Shown here: piece by piece, positions 1 through 6,349 of the stretch
How positions within the stretch are numbered: the stretch's first letter is position 1
How the letters are laid out: each line of letters opens with the position of its first letter
Origin: Desulfobacter sp.
Lineage (GTDB): Bacteria; Desulfobacterota; Desulfobacteria; Desulfobacterales; Desulfobacteraceae
Reading direction: 5' to 3'
NCBI GenBank assembly: GCA_030145005.1
Contig: JAQYWJ010000097.1
Span: 1 to 7,708, forward strand
DNA length: 7,708 nucleotides
The notes under the pieces: model-generated
The model's database searches: none
What the model saw: only the letters and a program-made list of their open reading frames with translations
Told to the model about the DNA's origin: nothing
Program-made: the position numbers and the translations under genes

Positions 1-1148
1 GCATTAATCATAGGCGGCGGTCCGCACAGGTAATACTCAATCTCAGCCGGATCTTCATGGGTGCTTAAGTATGCATCCACAAGACAAGCGTTGATAAACC
101 CGGTTTGCCCGGTCCAGTTGTCCTCCGCCTCGGGTTCGGACAGGGCCACATGGTAGGAGAAATTAGGAAATTTTTCCACAAGTTCTTTAAAATCCTCGTC
201 GTAAAACATCTCTTTTTTGGATCTGGCCCCGTACCAGAAGGATATTTTGCGGCCGGAGTTGATACCATCCAACTGGTGCAGGATATGGGAACGTAAAGGC
301 GCCATGCCTGCCCCTCCGCCGACAAAGCACATCTCCCGGTCCGCATCCTTTGCCATGAATTCCCCGTAAGGGCCTGACACCATGACCCGGTCGCCGGGTT
401 TAAGCCCGAACACATAGGATGAGCCAAATCCCGGGGGAATGCCTTCTGTGCCCGGCGGCGGCGTTGCAATACGTACGTTGAGCATGAGAATGTGGTTGTC
501 ATGGGGGGGATTGGCCAGGGAATAGGCCCGAAATCCCGGTTTTATTCCTTTGGAGGTCAGTTCCAATAAATTATACTTTTTCCATTCGCTGACATACTTG
601 CTTGCAATATGAAAATCCTTGAAATCAACTTCATATTCGGGCACGTCAATTTGAATATAGGCCCCGGCCTTGAAGTCAAAGGGTTCGACGGGACGCAGCA
701 CAAGCTCTTTGATAAACGTGGCCACATTTTTATTGGATATCACGTCAGCTTCCACCTTTTTAATGCCGAAAATGGATTCAGGCATTTCAATGGAAAGATC
801 CTCTTTGACTTTGAGCTGGCAAGAGAGACGAATCCCTTCCGCCTTTTCCTTCCGGCTTAAATGCGACAGCTCCGTGGGCAGCACGCTGCCGCCGCCCTCA
901 AGGACCTTACACCTGCACATCCCGCAGGACCCGGACCCGCCGCAGGCCGAGGGCAGAAAAATGTCTTCACCCGCCAGGGCAGACAAAAGCGTGGGATTGC
1001 CCGAAATCTTCAAAGCCTGGTCGACCTTACCATTGATGGTCACCAAATGTTCACCCTTGGTGGTAACTTTTGCTTCCACAAACAGAAGCACCGCAACCAG
1101 AATGCCTATAACAACGGTAAACACCACAATACTTATTATATAAATCAA
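1..1148 (-). CDS. nqrF: Na+-translocating NADH:quinone oxidoreductase subunit F (3' end cut by window edge)
   Basis: NADH-oxidising subunit of Na+-NQR: takes a hydride from NADH on FAD and passes electrons through a 2Fe-2S cluster to the membrane subunits. I translated 382 codons; the frame is open to the window edge, and about 25 residues are missing against the usual ~407. An N-terminal membrane helix (residues 2-24) is followed by a plant-type ferredoxin domain with ligands C69, C75, C78 and C110, then a ferredoxin-reductase domain with the FAD motif R207-A-Y-S210, a GGGAGMAP nucleotide loop (277-284) and CGPPPM (375-380) at the NADH site. The start is TTG at 1148: an in-frame TAA lies at 1161-1163, no ATG precedes the membrane helix, and AAGGAGG sits 7 bases upstream. 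It is separated from nqrE by 165 bp that contain a palindromic repeat. Identification is secure. Confidence 0.97.
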   Translation of the reverse strand, partial: MIYIISIVVFTVVIGILVAVLLFVEAKVTTKGEHLVTINGKVDQALKISGNPTLLSALAGEDIFLPSACGGSGSCGMCRCKVLEGGGSVLPTELSHLSRKEKAEGIRLSCQLKVKEDLSIEMPESIFGIKKVEADVISNKNVATFIKELVLRPVEPFDFKAGAYIQIDVPEYEVDFKDFHIASKYVSEWKKYNLLELTSKGIKPGFRAYSLANPPHDNHILMLNVRIATPPPGTEGIPPGFGSSYVFGLKPGDRVMVSGPYGEFMAKDADREMCFVGGGAGMAPLRSHILHQLDGINSGRKISFWYGARSKKEMFYDEDFKELVEKFPNFSYHVALSEPEAEDNWTGQTGFINACLVDAYLSTHEDPAEIEYYLCGPPPMIN

Positions 1149-1155
1149 AGATATG

Positions 1156-1162
1156 CCTCCTT
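1156..1162 (-). promoter_or_regulatory. Ribosome binding site of nqrF
   Basis: The minus strand reads AAGGAGG, a near-perfect Shine-Dalgarno sequence, 7 bases before a TTG codon. It decides the start of nqrF: no ATG or GTG is available at this spacing, and an in-frame stop lies just upstream. Confidence 0.85.
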
Positions 1163-1185
1163 AATCCGTGCCTGAAGAGCCCCCT

Positions 1186-1310
1186 GTATTTGGACGAAAA
1201 GTTGCCCAGATGCAAGGCGCAAAAAAATTTGTAACCGGAGCAACCTCATGGTTGTGAGGATTGCAAATTTTTCTGCAACGCCGCAGGTGGGTGACTTTTC
1301 GTTCAAATAC
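1186..1310 (-). repeat. 125-bp imperfect palindromic repeat, copy 1 (nqrE-nqrF gap)
   Basis: The two ends of this stretch are inverted copies of one another (outer arms GTATTTGGACGAAAAG and, on the other strand, GTATTTGAACGAAAAG). It can fold along its whole length into a long interrupted hairpin with a TCAT tip loop at 1246-1249. A second copy of identical length lies at 6866-6990, 115 of 125 bases the same. Counted along the upstream gene, the element begins 3 bases after the nqrE stop codon, and the shared sequence (ctatt in plus-strand reading) runs to 1314, touching that stop codon. It holds no open reading frame. It resembles REP- or MITE-type dispersed elements; no transposase is in the window. 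Confidence 0.9.
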
Positions 1311-1313
1311 TAT

Positions 1314-1922
1314 TTATAAAGTGATGCCTGAAAACATCATAAACGTCATGGCCATAAGTCCGGCAATGATCATGGTAAACCCGAATCCCTGCAGCCCCTT
1401 GGGCACATCTGAATACCGGGCCTTTTTGCGAATGGCGGCCATGGTCACAATGGCCAGCATCCAGCCGGTGCCGGAACCTGCGCCAAAGACAATGGATTCC
1501 ATGAAGGTATAATTTCGCTCCACCATGAAAAGACTGGTGCCCAGAATGGCGCAATTTACGGCAATCAAGGGCAAAAAGACACCCAGCGTGGCGTAAAGCC
1601 CGGGGGAATACCGGTCAATGACCATCTCCACGGCCTGGGTCATGGCGGCAATCACGGCAACAAAGGTAATGAATTTTAAAAAGCTTAAGTCAAGATCGGG
1701 ATATCCCAGCCAGGACAAAGCACCCGGGGCCAGAAGCCCGTGATAGATGATCCAGTTGACCGGACTTGTGACGGACAGCACAAAAATAACGGCAAACCCC
1801 AACCCTGTCGCAGTATCCACATTTTTAGAAACTGCAATAAAGGAACACATCCCAAGGAAATAGGCCAGAAGGATGTTGCCGATAAAAACGGAATTGATAA
1901 ACAGACTGAACAGATCGCCCAT
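1314..1922 (-). CDS. nqrE: Na+-translocating NADH:quinone oxidoreductase subunit E
   Basis: Integral membrane subunit of Na+-NQR, 202 residues (Vibrio protein about 198), with about six hydrophobic helices. It pairs with NqrD as an inverted-topology homologue, and the two together hold an intramembrane iron centre. The expected cysteines are present: C26 in FLGMCSF and C124 in VNCAILG. The conserved E-R near 135-136 and the GAGSGTGW stretch (148-154) are also typical. I place the start at the ATG at 1922, giving MGDLFSLF, because GGGAG lies 5 bases upstream and the helix begins where it does in relatives. A TTG four codons further up (1934) overlaps that ribosome site and is unlikely. It follows nqrD after a hairpin and is followed by the palindromic repeat and nqrF. 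Confidence 0.96.
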   Translation of the reverse strand: MGDLFSLFINSVFIGNILLAYFLGMCSFIAVSKNVDTATGLGFAVIFVLSVTSPVNWIIYHGLLAPGALSWLGYPDLDLSFLKFITFVAVIAAMTQAVEMVIDRYSPGLYATLGVFLPLIAVNCAILGTSLFMVERNYTFMESIVFGAGSGTGWMLAIVTMAAIRKKARYSDVPKGLQGFGFTMIIAGLMAMTFMMFSGITL

Positions 1923-1927
1923 GAATG

Positions 1928-1932
1928 CTCCC
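1928..1932 (-). promoter_or_regulatory. Ribosome binding site of nqrE
   Basis: GGGAG on the minus strand, 5 bases before the ATG at 1922. It sets the start at 1922 rather than the TTG at 1934. The overlapping GTTGGG (1935-1930) is complementary to CCCAAC at 1970-1965 just after the nqrD stop, so the site could be masked in one mRNA fold. Confidence 0.7.
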
Positions 1933-1938
1933 AACCCT

Positions 1939-1967
1939 AACGTTGCATAAAAATTTTATGCAACGTT
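1939..1967. repeat. Perfect 14-bp inverted repeat (hairpin) between nqrD and nqrE
   Basis: AACGTTGCATAAAA and its exact reverse complement are separated by a single base. In the nqrD-to-nqrE direction it lies 4 bases after the nqrD stop codon, extends through CCC/GGG with one bulged base, and has no T-tract after it, so it is not a classical terminator for the operon. In the opposite direction it is followed by a T-rich stretch (1971-1982) and looks like an intrinsic terminator for antisense transcription. It may set mRNA stability or nqrE translation. Confidence 0.8.
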
Positions 1968-1971
1968 GGGT

Positions 1972-2607
1972 TTATTTTTTTTGGCTTGATATGCCGGGTA
2001 AAGAATTTTTCAGCCATACCAGAAGGCCGATGACAAAAAAAGCGCCCGGGGCCAGCACCATCAGCCCCATGTTCTGGAAACCAAGGTCATATAAAAACCC
2101 GGGGACCACCTGGAGGCCTAAAAATTTTCCAGCCCCCAGAAGCTCCCGGATAAAGGCCACCACCACAAGGATCAGGCCATAGCCCAGGCCGTTGGCGATG
2201 CCGTCCACAAAAGAATCAATGGGGTCGTTGGCCAGGGCAAAGGATTCGGCGCGGCCTAAAACAATGCAGTTGGTGATGATCAACCCCACAAAAATGGAGA
2301 GCTGTTTGGAAATGTCATAAAAATAGGCTTTGAGCACCTGATCGGTAACAATCACCAGGGTGGAGATAACGGCCAGTTCCACAATAATCCGGATGTTGGA
2401 TGGAATGATCTTTCTCATGGAAGAGATGAGCATGGATGAGCAGGCCGTTACCGCGGTCAGGGCCAGGGCCATGACAATGGCCGTTGACATCTTCACGGTC
2501 ACGGCCAGGGCCGAACAGATCCCGAGTACCTGGTAGGCCACAGGGTTCTGGCTCCACAGGCCATTGACAAGGATGCCTTGGTATTCTTTTCTGGATTTAA
2601 GCTGCAT
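1972..2607 (-). CDS. nqrD: Na+-translocating NADH:quinone oxidoreductase subunit D
   Basis: Integral membrane subunit of Na+-NQR, 211 residues, the same size as in Vibrio (about 210), with about six hydrophobic helices. The family core is very well kept, including VLGICSALAV (27-36), DQVLKAYFYDISKQLS (89-104) and GLIITNCIVLGRAE (108-121). C31 and C114 match the cysteines that, with those of NqrE, hold the intramembrane iron site between NADH-side and quinone-side electron transfer. The ATG start at 2607 has AGGTG 5 bases upstream. The nqrC-nqrD gap is 189 bp and contains a GC-rich palindromic element, whereas these genes usually lie close together. The last codons (Q-K-K) form the A-run that reads as the T-tract of the antisense hairpin. 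Confidence 0.97.
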   Translation of the reverse strand: MQLKSRKEYQGILVNGLWSQNPVAYQVLGICSALAVTVKMSTAIVMALALTAVTACSSMLISSMRKIIPSNIRIIVELAVISTLVIVTDQVLKAYFYDISKQLSIFVGLIITNCIVLGRAESFALANDPIDSFVDGIANGLGYGLILVVVAFIRELLGAGKFLGLQVVPGFLYDLGFQNMGLMVLAPGAFFVIGLLVWLKNSLPGISSQKK

Positions 2608-2688
2608 GGTTCACCTTTTGCTGGTTTCAGTCATGGGATAGGGCCGCATGTTTTGGGTCCCCCTCTTTCGCTTTTAGGAATGAATTCG

Positions 2689-2798
2689 AAATAACTTAAC
2701 CTGGGAGCGCGGGCGTCCCGCCCGCATCTTTACAATACTTGCGGACATGCGGGCGGGGCGCCCGCGCTCCCGGATATAGCAAAATGGGCAAGTTATTT
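2689..2798. repeat. GC-rich palindromic element between nqrC and nqrD
   Basis: The core consists of two 25-base arms, 2703-2727 and 2747-2771, complementary throughout with a single G-T pair, around a 19-base loop. They begin GGGAGCGCGGGCG and end CGCCCGCGCTCCC. A second, outer inverted repeat (aaataactt at 2689-2697, aagttattt at 2790-2798) frames the core, so the whole forms a nested palindrome of about 110 bp. Its right edge overlaps the nqrC stop codon (2797-2799). It is much richer in G+C than the flanking genes and has no coding potential. This looks like a REP/MITE-type mobile palindrome. It could also act as an mRNA-stabilising or attenuating hairpin within the operon. Confidence 0.85.
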
Positions 2799-3528
2799 AA
2801 GACCCGTTCCTTAATTGTTTCTGCCGGAAGGTGACGGATACCCCCTCGTACTTCATCAGGGTATTTTTAATGCCTTCGGACAGATACCTGCCTGTCAGGG
2901 TGGCCCCGGAGATACCGTCCACATAATTCTCCTGTTTATCTTTGGGCAGATCACCGGCCTTTCCCTGGGCAATGCCTATGGAGACAAATTCATCCTGGGA
3001 ATTGAGGATCTTTTTGCCCTTGAAATTCTTCTGGAACCAGGCACTTTCAATCTCCCCGCCAAGGCCCGGGGTTTCAGAGTGGCTGAACACGGAAAATCCC
3101 GATACGGTCTGCCCGTCATTTTCAAAGGCCAGGTAGCCATGGATTTTTCCCCACAGCCCCCGGGTATTTATGGGCACGATATAGCCGGAAATGTTATTGA
3201 AATCATGGTCATCCCCGGCGTCCTGTGCATGGACAAAATACAGATGCATGCCGTCAGGGTCTTCTGTTTCCATGACTTTTCCCCGGTGGTCCAGAAAAAC
3301 CTCTTTAATACGTTGGTCATAAAGGGTGTTGATGGTGTCTTTCCCAGGATTTTGTCCCGCATCCACAAGGCCTGCGGCCCGCAACAGGTTCACTTTTTTG
3401 TCCAGGGCCATATTTTCCTGCTGCCGGTCCTTAAAACCCGTTGCCGCCACCGTAATCAAAAGGCTGCATACCAGGGACAGGACAAGGGCAAAAAGAATGG
3501 CATGGGCTTTTGAATTTTTCTTAAACAT
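2797..3528 (-). CDS. nqrC: Na+-translocating NADH:quinone oxidoreductase subunit C (covalent FMN)
   Basis: Membrane-anchored flavoprotein of Na+-NQR, 243 residues. One N-terminal helix (about 9-30) anchors a domain on the outer face of the membrane. The flavinylation site is plain: DGISGATLTG, with T210 as the residue to which ApbE-type flavin transferase attaches FMN. The conserved SHSETPGLG (150-157 region) that precedes it in NqrC and RnfG is also present. I chose the ATG at 3528 (MFKKNSK): AGAGGA lies 6 bases upstream, and the longer reading frame to 3585 would add 19 charged residues unlike the family. The start overlaps the end of nqrB by 8 bases, implying translational coupling. No apbE is in the window. 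Confidence 0.96.
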   Translation of the reverse strand: MFKKNSKAHAILFALVLSLVCSLLITVAATGFKDRQQENMALDKKVNLLRAAGLVDAGQNPGKDTINTLYDQRIKEVFLDHRGKVMETEDPDGMHLYFVHAQDAGDDHDFNNISGYIVPINTRGLWGKIHGYLAFENDGQTVSGFSVFSHSETPGLGGEIESAWFQKNFKGKKILNSQDEFVSIGIAQGKAGDLPKDKQENYVDGISGATLTGRYLSEGIKNTLMKYEGVSVTFRQKQLRNGS

Positions 3529-4684
3529 TGGGAATCCTCTTTGACGATTTGTACTTGAGTACCAGGTGGTCCAGCAAAGGCGCAAACACGTTCATGAACA
3601 GGATGGCCAGCATCACCCCCTCCATAAACGCAGGGTTGCCCACCCGGATAATCACGGTTAAAAAACCAATGGCAGCCCCGAAAATCCAGCGGCCCGGATT
3701 GGTGCCCGGCGCGGAAACCGGATCCGTAGCCATAAAGGAGATGCCGAACAGAAAGCCGCCCGCACACAAATGGTAAAAGGGACCGGCATTGGACCAAGAG
3801 TCCTGGCCCCCGGGGATCAGGTAAACAATAATCGTGGTGATGACAAATCCTGCAATACCGCCGATAATAATCCTGTAATTGGCAATGCGGGTCACCATGA
3901 GAATGGCGGCACCGATCAGACAGCAGAGCGCCGAAGTTTCCCCCACACTGCCCGGCACAAATCCAGTGAAAAGCCGGCCCAGGGAATACCCTGCATCATA
4001 AAGGGCTGCGGTGATGGACTGCCCCCCGGCGCCTGTCACGGAAAGCGCCGTGGCCCCGGTCACGCCGTCCATCAGATGTTTGCCCGCCACCCAGACATCC
4101 CCGGACATGGAGACCGGGTAGGAGAAAAACAGAAAGGCCCGCCCGGTCAGCGCCGGGTTAAGGATATTGCGGCCCGTTCCGCCAAACACCTCCTTACCGA
4201 TGACCACCCCAAAGGAAATGCCAAGGGCCACCTGCCACAAAGGGATGGTCGGGGGCAGGGTCAAGGGAAAAAGCAGCCCGGTAACAAGAAATCCTTCGGA
4301 TATATTATGCCTCCGCACCACGGCAAAAAGAAACTCCCAGGCAAACCCCACCACATAGGAGACCATGATTATGGGCAGCACATACCAGGCGCCAATAAGA
4401 AAACATCGGGTCACGGACCAGGATTCCCCGGCCCCGATGCCGGCCTGGTATCCGGTATTGTATATCCCGAAAAAGGTCACCGGCAAGAGCGCCAGAATCA
4501 CGATGCTCATGTAGCGTTTCAGATCCAGATGATCCCGGACAAAGGGCATGACAAGGGTCTTCACCGAAGGCAGAAAGAAAAATGTTTTTGTGGCGTCCCA
4601 GATAGGTTCATACTTTTTATACTTGCCGTCCCCGGTAAACAAGGGCTTTGTATCATCAAAAAACTTTTTTAAAGGATTTTTCAT
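3521..4684 (-). CDS. nqrB: Na+-translocating NADH:quinone oxidoreductase subunit B (covalent FMN, ion channel)
   Basis: Largest membrane subunit of Na+-NQR, 387 residues, with about ten hydrophobic helices after a soluble N-terminal segment (1-50). It carries a covalent FMN and contributes to the Na+ path and to quinone reduction together with NqrA. The FMN attachment motif DGVTGATALS (206-215) is present with T212 as acceptor. The signature stretches KEVFGGTGRNILNPAL (164-179), FMATDPVSAPGTN and the closing MLAILFMNVFAPLLDH are conserved. It is slightly shorter than the Vibrio protein (about 412), mainly in the loop after the first helix (72-98). Its ATG overlaps the nqrA TGA as ATGA, with AAGGA 6 bases upstream, so translation is probably coupled to nqrA. 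Confidence 0.97.
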   Translation of the reverse strand: MKNPLKKFFDDTKPLFTGDGKYKKYEPIWDATKTFFFLPSVKTLVMPFVRDHLDLKRYMSIVILALLPVTFFGIYNTGYQAGIGAGESWSVTRCFLIGAWYVLPIIMVSYVVGFAWEFLFAVVRRHNISEGFLVTGLLFPLTLPPTIPLWQVALGISFGVVIGKEVFGGTGRNILNPALTGRAFLFFSYPVSMSGDVWVAGKHLMDGVTGATALSVTGAGGQSITAALYDAGYSLGRLFTGFVPGSVGETSALCCLIGAAILMVTRIANYRIIIGGIAGFVITTIIVYLIPGGQDSWSNAGPFYHLCAGGFLFGISFMATDPVSAPGTNPGRWIFGAAIGFLTVIIRVGNPAFMEGVMLAILFMNVFAPLLDHLVLKYKSSKRIPNV

Positions 4685-6021
4685 TCTTTGTCCTTGTAAT
4701 AGGCATCCATGGCGTCCGAAAGTATTTGAGTCAGTTCAATTTTGGAAGGGCAGACAAATGAGCACAACCCGCATCTGCAGCAGTCCATGAGCCCAAGCGC
4801 CAATGCGTCTTCAAGGTCATCTGCATGCAGCGCTTTCATGATAAAGGCGGGCATAAGGTCATTGGGGCAGATCCGTTCGCAATAGGAGCAATTGATGCAG
4901 GCCCGCTCTTCTCCGTGAAGGGTGCAGTCCATTTTTGCCGGACGCCTGAACAGAGAAGATAGAAATGTGGACGAGAGCGTGGGCTTGTCAAGGCCGGGCC
5001 GGGCAAACCCAAACATCTCCTCCCCGGGCCCGGCCTCAATGATGTTGACCGTGTTTTCAAAAAGACCGATATGGGCATCTTTTTCCAGGATACGGCCGTT
5101 GAACCGGCCTGTGGTGACAAGACTATTCCCAGGAATTTTCCCGACCAGGGCAGACAAAGGCATGCCCTGGCGGACCCGCATATGGGGCTGCCGCTCCCCG
5201 GGCCCGGTGATGGTGACGATCTTTTCAACCGGATACCGGCCGGAAAGTAAAAAACGGCCCATCATGACCAGGTGATCCAGACGGATACACCAGGAGTTGT
5301 TCTCCGCCGCCTGTTGCTTGATCTGATAGAGTACGGCACCGGGGTGCCAGGCAGGATAGATATCCGGGGCGGTATGGGTGATTTGTTCCGCCACTGAACG
5401 GCCTATCTCCCAGATGCCTTCCAGGCTGCTTTCCCGGCAGACCACGGAAAGCCGATTTGAAAATCTGCGCAAAATCGCCATGCCCGCTTCAAAGGCAGCA
5501 ATGTTATCTTTAAGGATGATATCCGGACGCGGCGAAAAAAGGTCATTGCCGTCCATGGCCACAATAATCATGGCAGGGGAATGATCGGGCTCTGCGCAAT
5601 CCAGGGCCGGAAACCGGAGAAGTCCCTGCCACAGGCCGCCTTTTTTCAGACACGCCACAAGCTCATCCCGGGGCATACCGACGATCCCGTTCAAATCAAC
5701 CGGATCATATTCAACATATTCATCTTCGGACTCAGTTGCGATCACCACCTCCATCAGGCGGCGCCGGGGTCCGTAAATAACCGTTTTCACCTGACCGGTT
5801 GCCGGAGAGACATATTGTATGGTTGTATCCCGCTTATCCGTGAACAGCGCTTCGCCGGTGTTCACACGCTGCCCCTCTTTAACCAGCAATTTAGGCCGGA
5901 TATGCGGTATATCCCCGGCACAGCACCCTAAACTGGACGGCAGTGCCAGGTGAGTACAACTCAAATCAGGCTGTTCAGCCACATTCAAATCAAATCCCCG
6001 GGGAATTTTTAATATTTTCAT
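4681..6021 (-). CDS. nqrA: Na+-translocating NADH:quinone oxidoreductase subunit A with two RnfC-like 4Fe-4S motifs
   Basis: Soluble quinone-side subunit of Na+-NQR, first gene of the operon, 446 residues, the usual NqrA length. The N-terminal barrel-sandwich region (1-100) and the NqrA core are recognisable (KEGQRVNTGEALFTDK, 48-63; GGLWQGLLRFPA, 128-139; GEEMFGFARPG, 333-343). It lacks the glycine-rich GGAGFP nucleotide loop of RnfC. Unusually, it keeps two complete ferredoxin-type motifs: C375, C378, C381, C385-P and C414, C417, C420, C424-P. In Vibrio NqrA the matching stretch has lost nearly all of these cysteines, as far as I recall. The context is plainly nqr, so this is an NqrA that probably binds two 4Fe-4S clusters. 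The ATG at 6021 has only a weak GGA 8 bases upstream. RnfC identity was considered and rejected. Confidence 0.94.
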   Translation of the reverse strand: MKILKIPRGFDLNVAEQPDLSCTHLALPSSLGCCAGDIPHIRPKLLVKEGQRVNTGEALFTDKRDTTIQYVSPATGQVKTVIYGPRRRLMEVVIATESEDEYVEYDPVDLNGIVGMPRDELVACLKKGGLWQGLLRFPALDCAEPDHSPAMIIVAMDGNDLFSPRPDIILKDNIAAFEAGMAILRRFSNRLSVVCRESSLEGIWEIGRSVAEQITHTAPDIYPAWHPGAVLYQIKQQAAENNSWCIRLDHLVMMGRFLLSGRYPVEKIVTITGPGERQPHMRVRQGMPLSALVGKIPGNSLVTTGRFNGRILEKDAHIGLFENTVNIIEAGPGEEMFGFARPGLDKPTLSSTFLSSLFRRPAKMDCTLHGEERACINCSYCERICPNDLMPAFIMKALHADDLEDALALGLMDCCRCGLCSFVCPSKIELTQILSDAMDAYYKDKE

Positions 6022-6119
6022 TTAGTTATTCCATTTTTATGACTGGCAATGAACAGAAGATAGATGTTCTTTCCGAATGGACACCTGTTACGGAGCCCTC
6101 TCTCTTTTTTTGATTTTTA

Positions 6120-6147
6120 ATTGTACCAGATACCGGAACAAGATCAA
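6120..6147 (-). promoter_or_regulatory. Putative sigma70-type promoter of the nqr operon
   Basis: On the minus strand TTGATC (6147-6142) is followed after 16 bases by TACAAT (6125-6120), the latter preceded by TGG and so of the extended -10 type. Transcription would begin near 6113, leaving a leader of about 90 bases before nqrA. It is the best sigma70 match in the 328-bp gap. There is no experimental support. Confidence 0.5.
6121..6141. promoter_or_regulatory. Inverted repeat in the nqr promoter spacer (possible operator)
   Basis: TTGTACC-N7-GGAACAA is a 7-7-7 dyad with 6 of 7 matched positions. It exactly fills the 16-base spacer and overlaps the -10 box of the putative nqr promoter. That position would suit a repressor dimer. 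The binding protein is unknown. Confidence 0.35.
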
Positions 6148-6212
6148 ACGGTTAAGCAGAAACATTTTTAATTTAATACAGGGTGCTTTATAATCCATAC
6201 GATCCATTGAAA

Positions 6213-6241
6213 TTGACATCAAACTGCAGGCAAGTTACATG
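6213..6241 (+). promoter_or_regulatory. Possible promoter of the small plus-strand gene
   Basis: A perfect TTGACA (6213-6218) is followed after 17 bases by a poor -10, TACATG (6236-6241). It would start transcription about 100 bases before the gene at 6350. The weak -10 keeps confidence low. Downstream of it lie two imperfect copies of a ccggc-atagaaa-g-atag motif (6279-6298 and 6323-6344); the second contains the ribosome binding site AAGGA (6335-6339). Confidence 0.3.
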
Positions 6242-6349
6242 CAATTACCGTGGATTTCCTGGTTTATCCCTTGATTTTCCGGCATAGAAAGAATAGAAGA
6301 GAAATCTGATCTAACGAATATACCGGCCATAGAAAAGGATAGATAAAAC

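Noticed and set aside
65..502. 145-codon open frame on the minus strand
   Set aside because: It is in a different frame from nqrF, whose motif-bearing frame is continuous from 1148 to the window edge.
1..1148. Frameshift or pseudogene suspicion for nqrF, because no closed ORF was apparent
   Set aside because: Manual translation from the TTG at 1148 is open through all motifs; it lacks only a stop because the window ends first.
1186..1310. Insertion sequence or CRISPR repeat
   Set aside because: No transposase, no spaced short repeats; only two long palindromic copies 5.6 kb apart.
2815..3513. 232-codon open frame on the plus strand
   Set aside because: Antisense shadow of nqrC; no recognisable motifs.
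3529..3585. Upstream start for nqrC adding 19 residues
   Set aside because: The extension lies within nqrB, is unlike the family, and the ATG at 3528 has a properly spaced ribosome site.
3770..4672. 300-codon open frame on the plus strand
   Set aside because: It lies wholly antisense to nqrB, has a low-complexity G/H/K/P-rich product typical of a shadow frame, and has no ribosome site. nqrB is beyond doubt.
4681..6021. Identification of the first gene as rnfC because of its two 4Fe-4S motifs
   Set aside because: Length, NqrA-specific segments, absence of the RnfC glycine-rich nucleotide loop, and the nqrB-F order with NqrF present all indicate NqrA.
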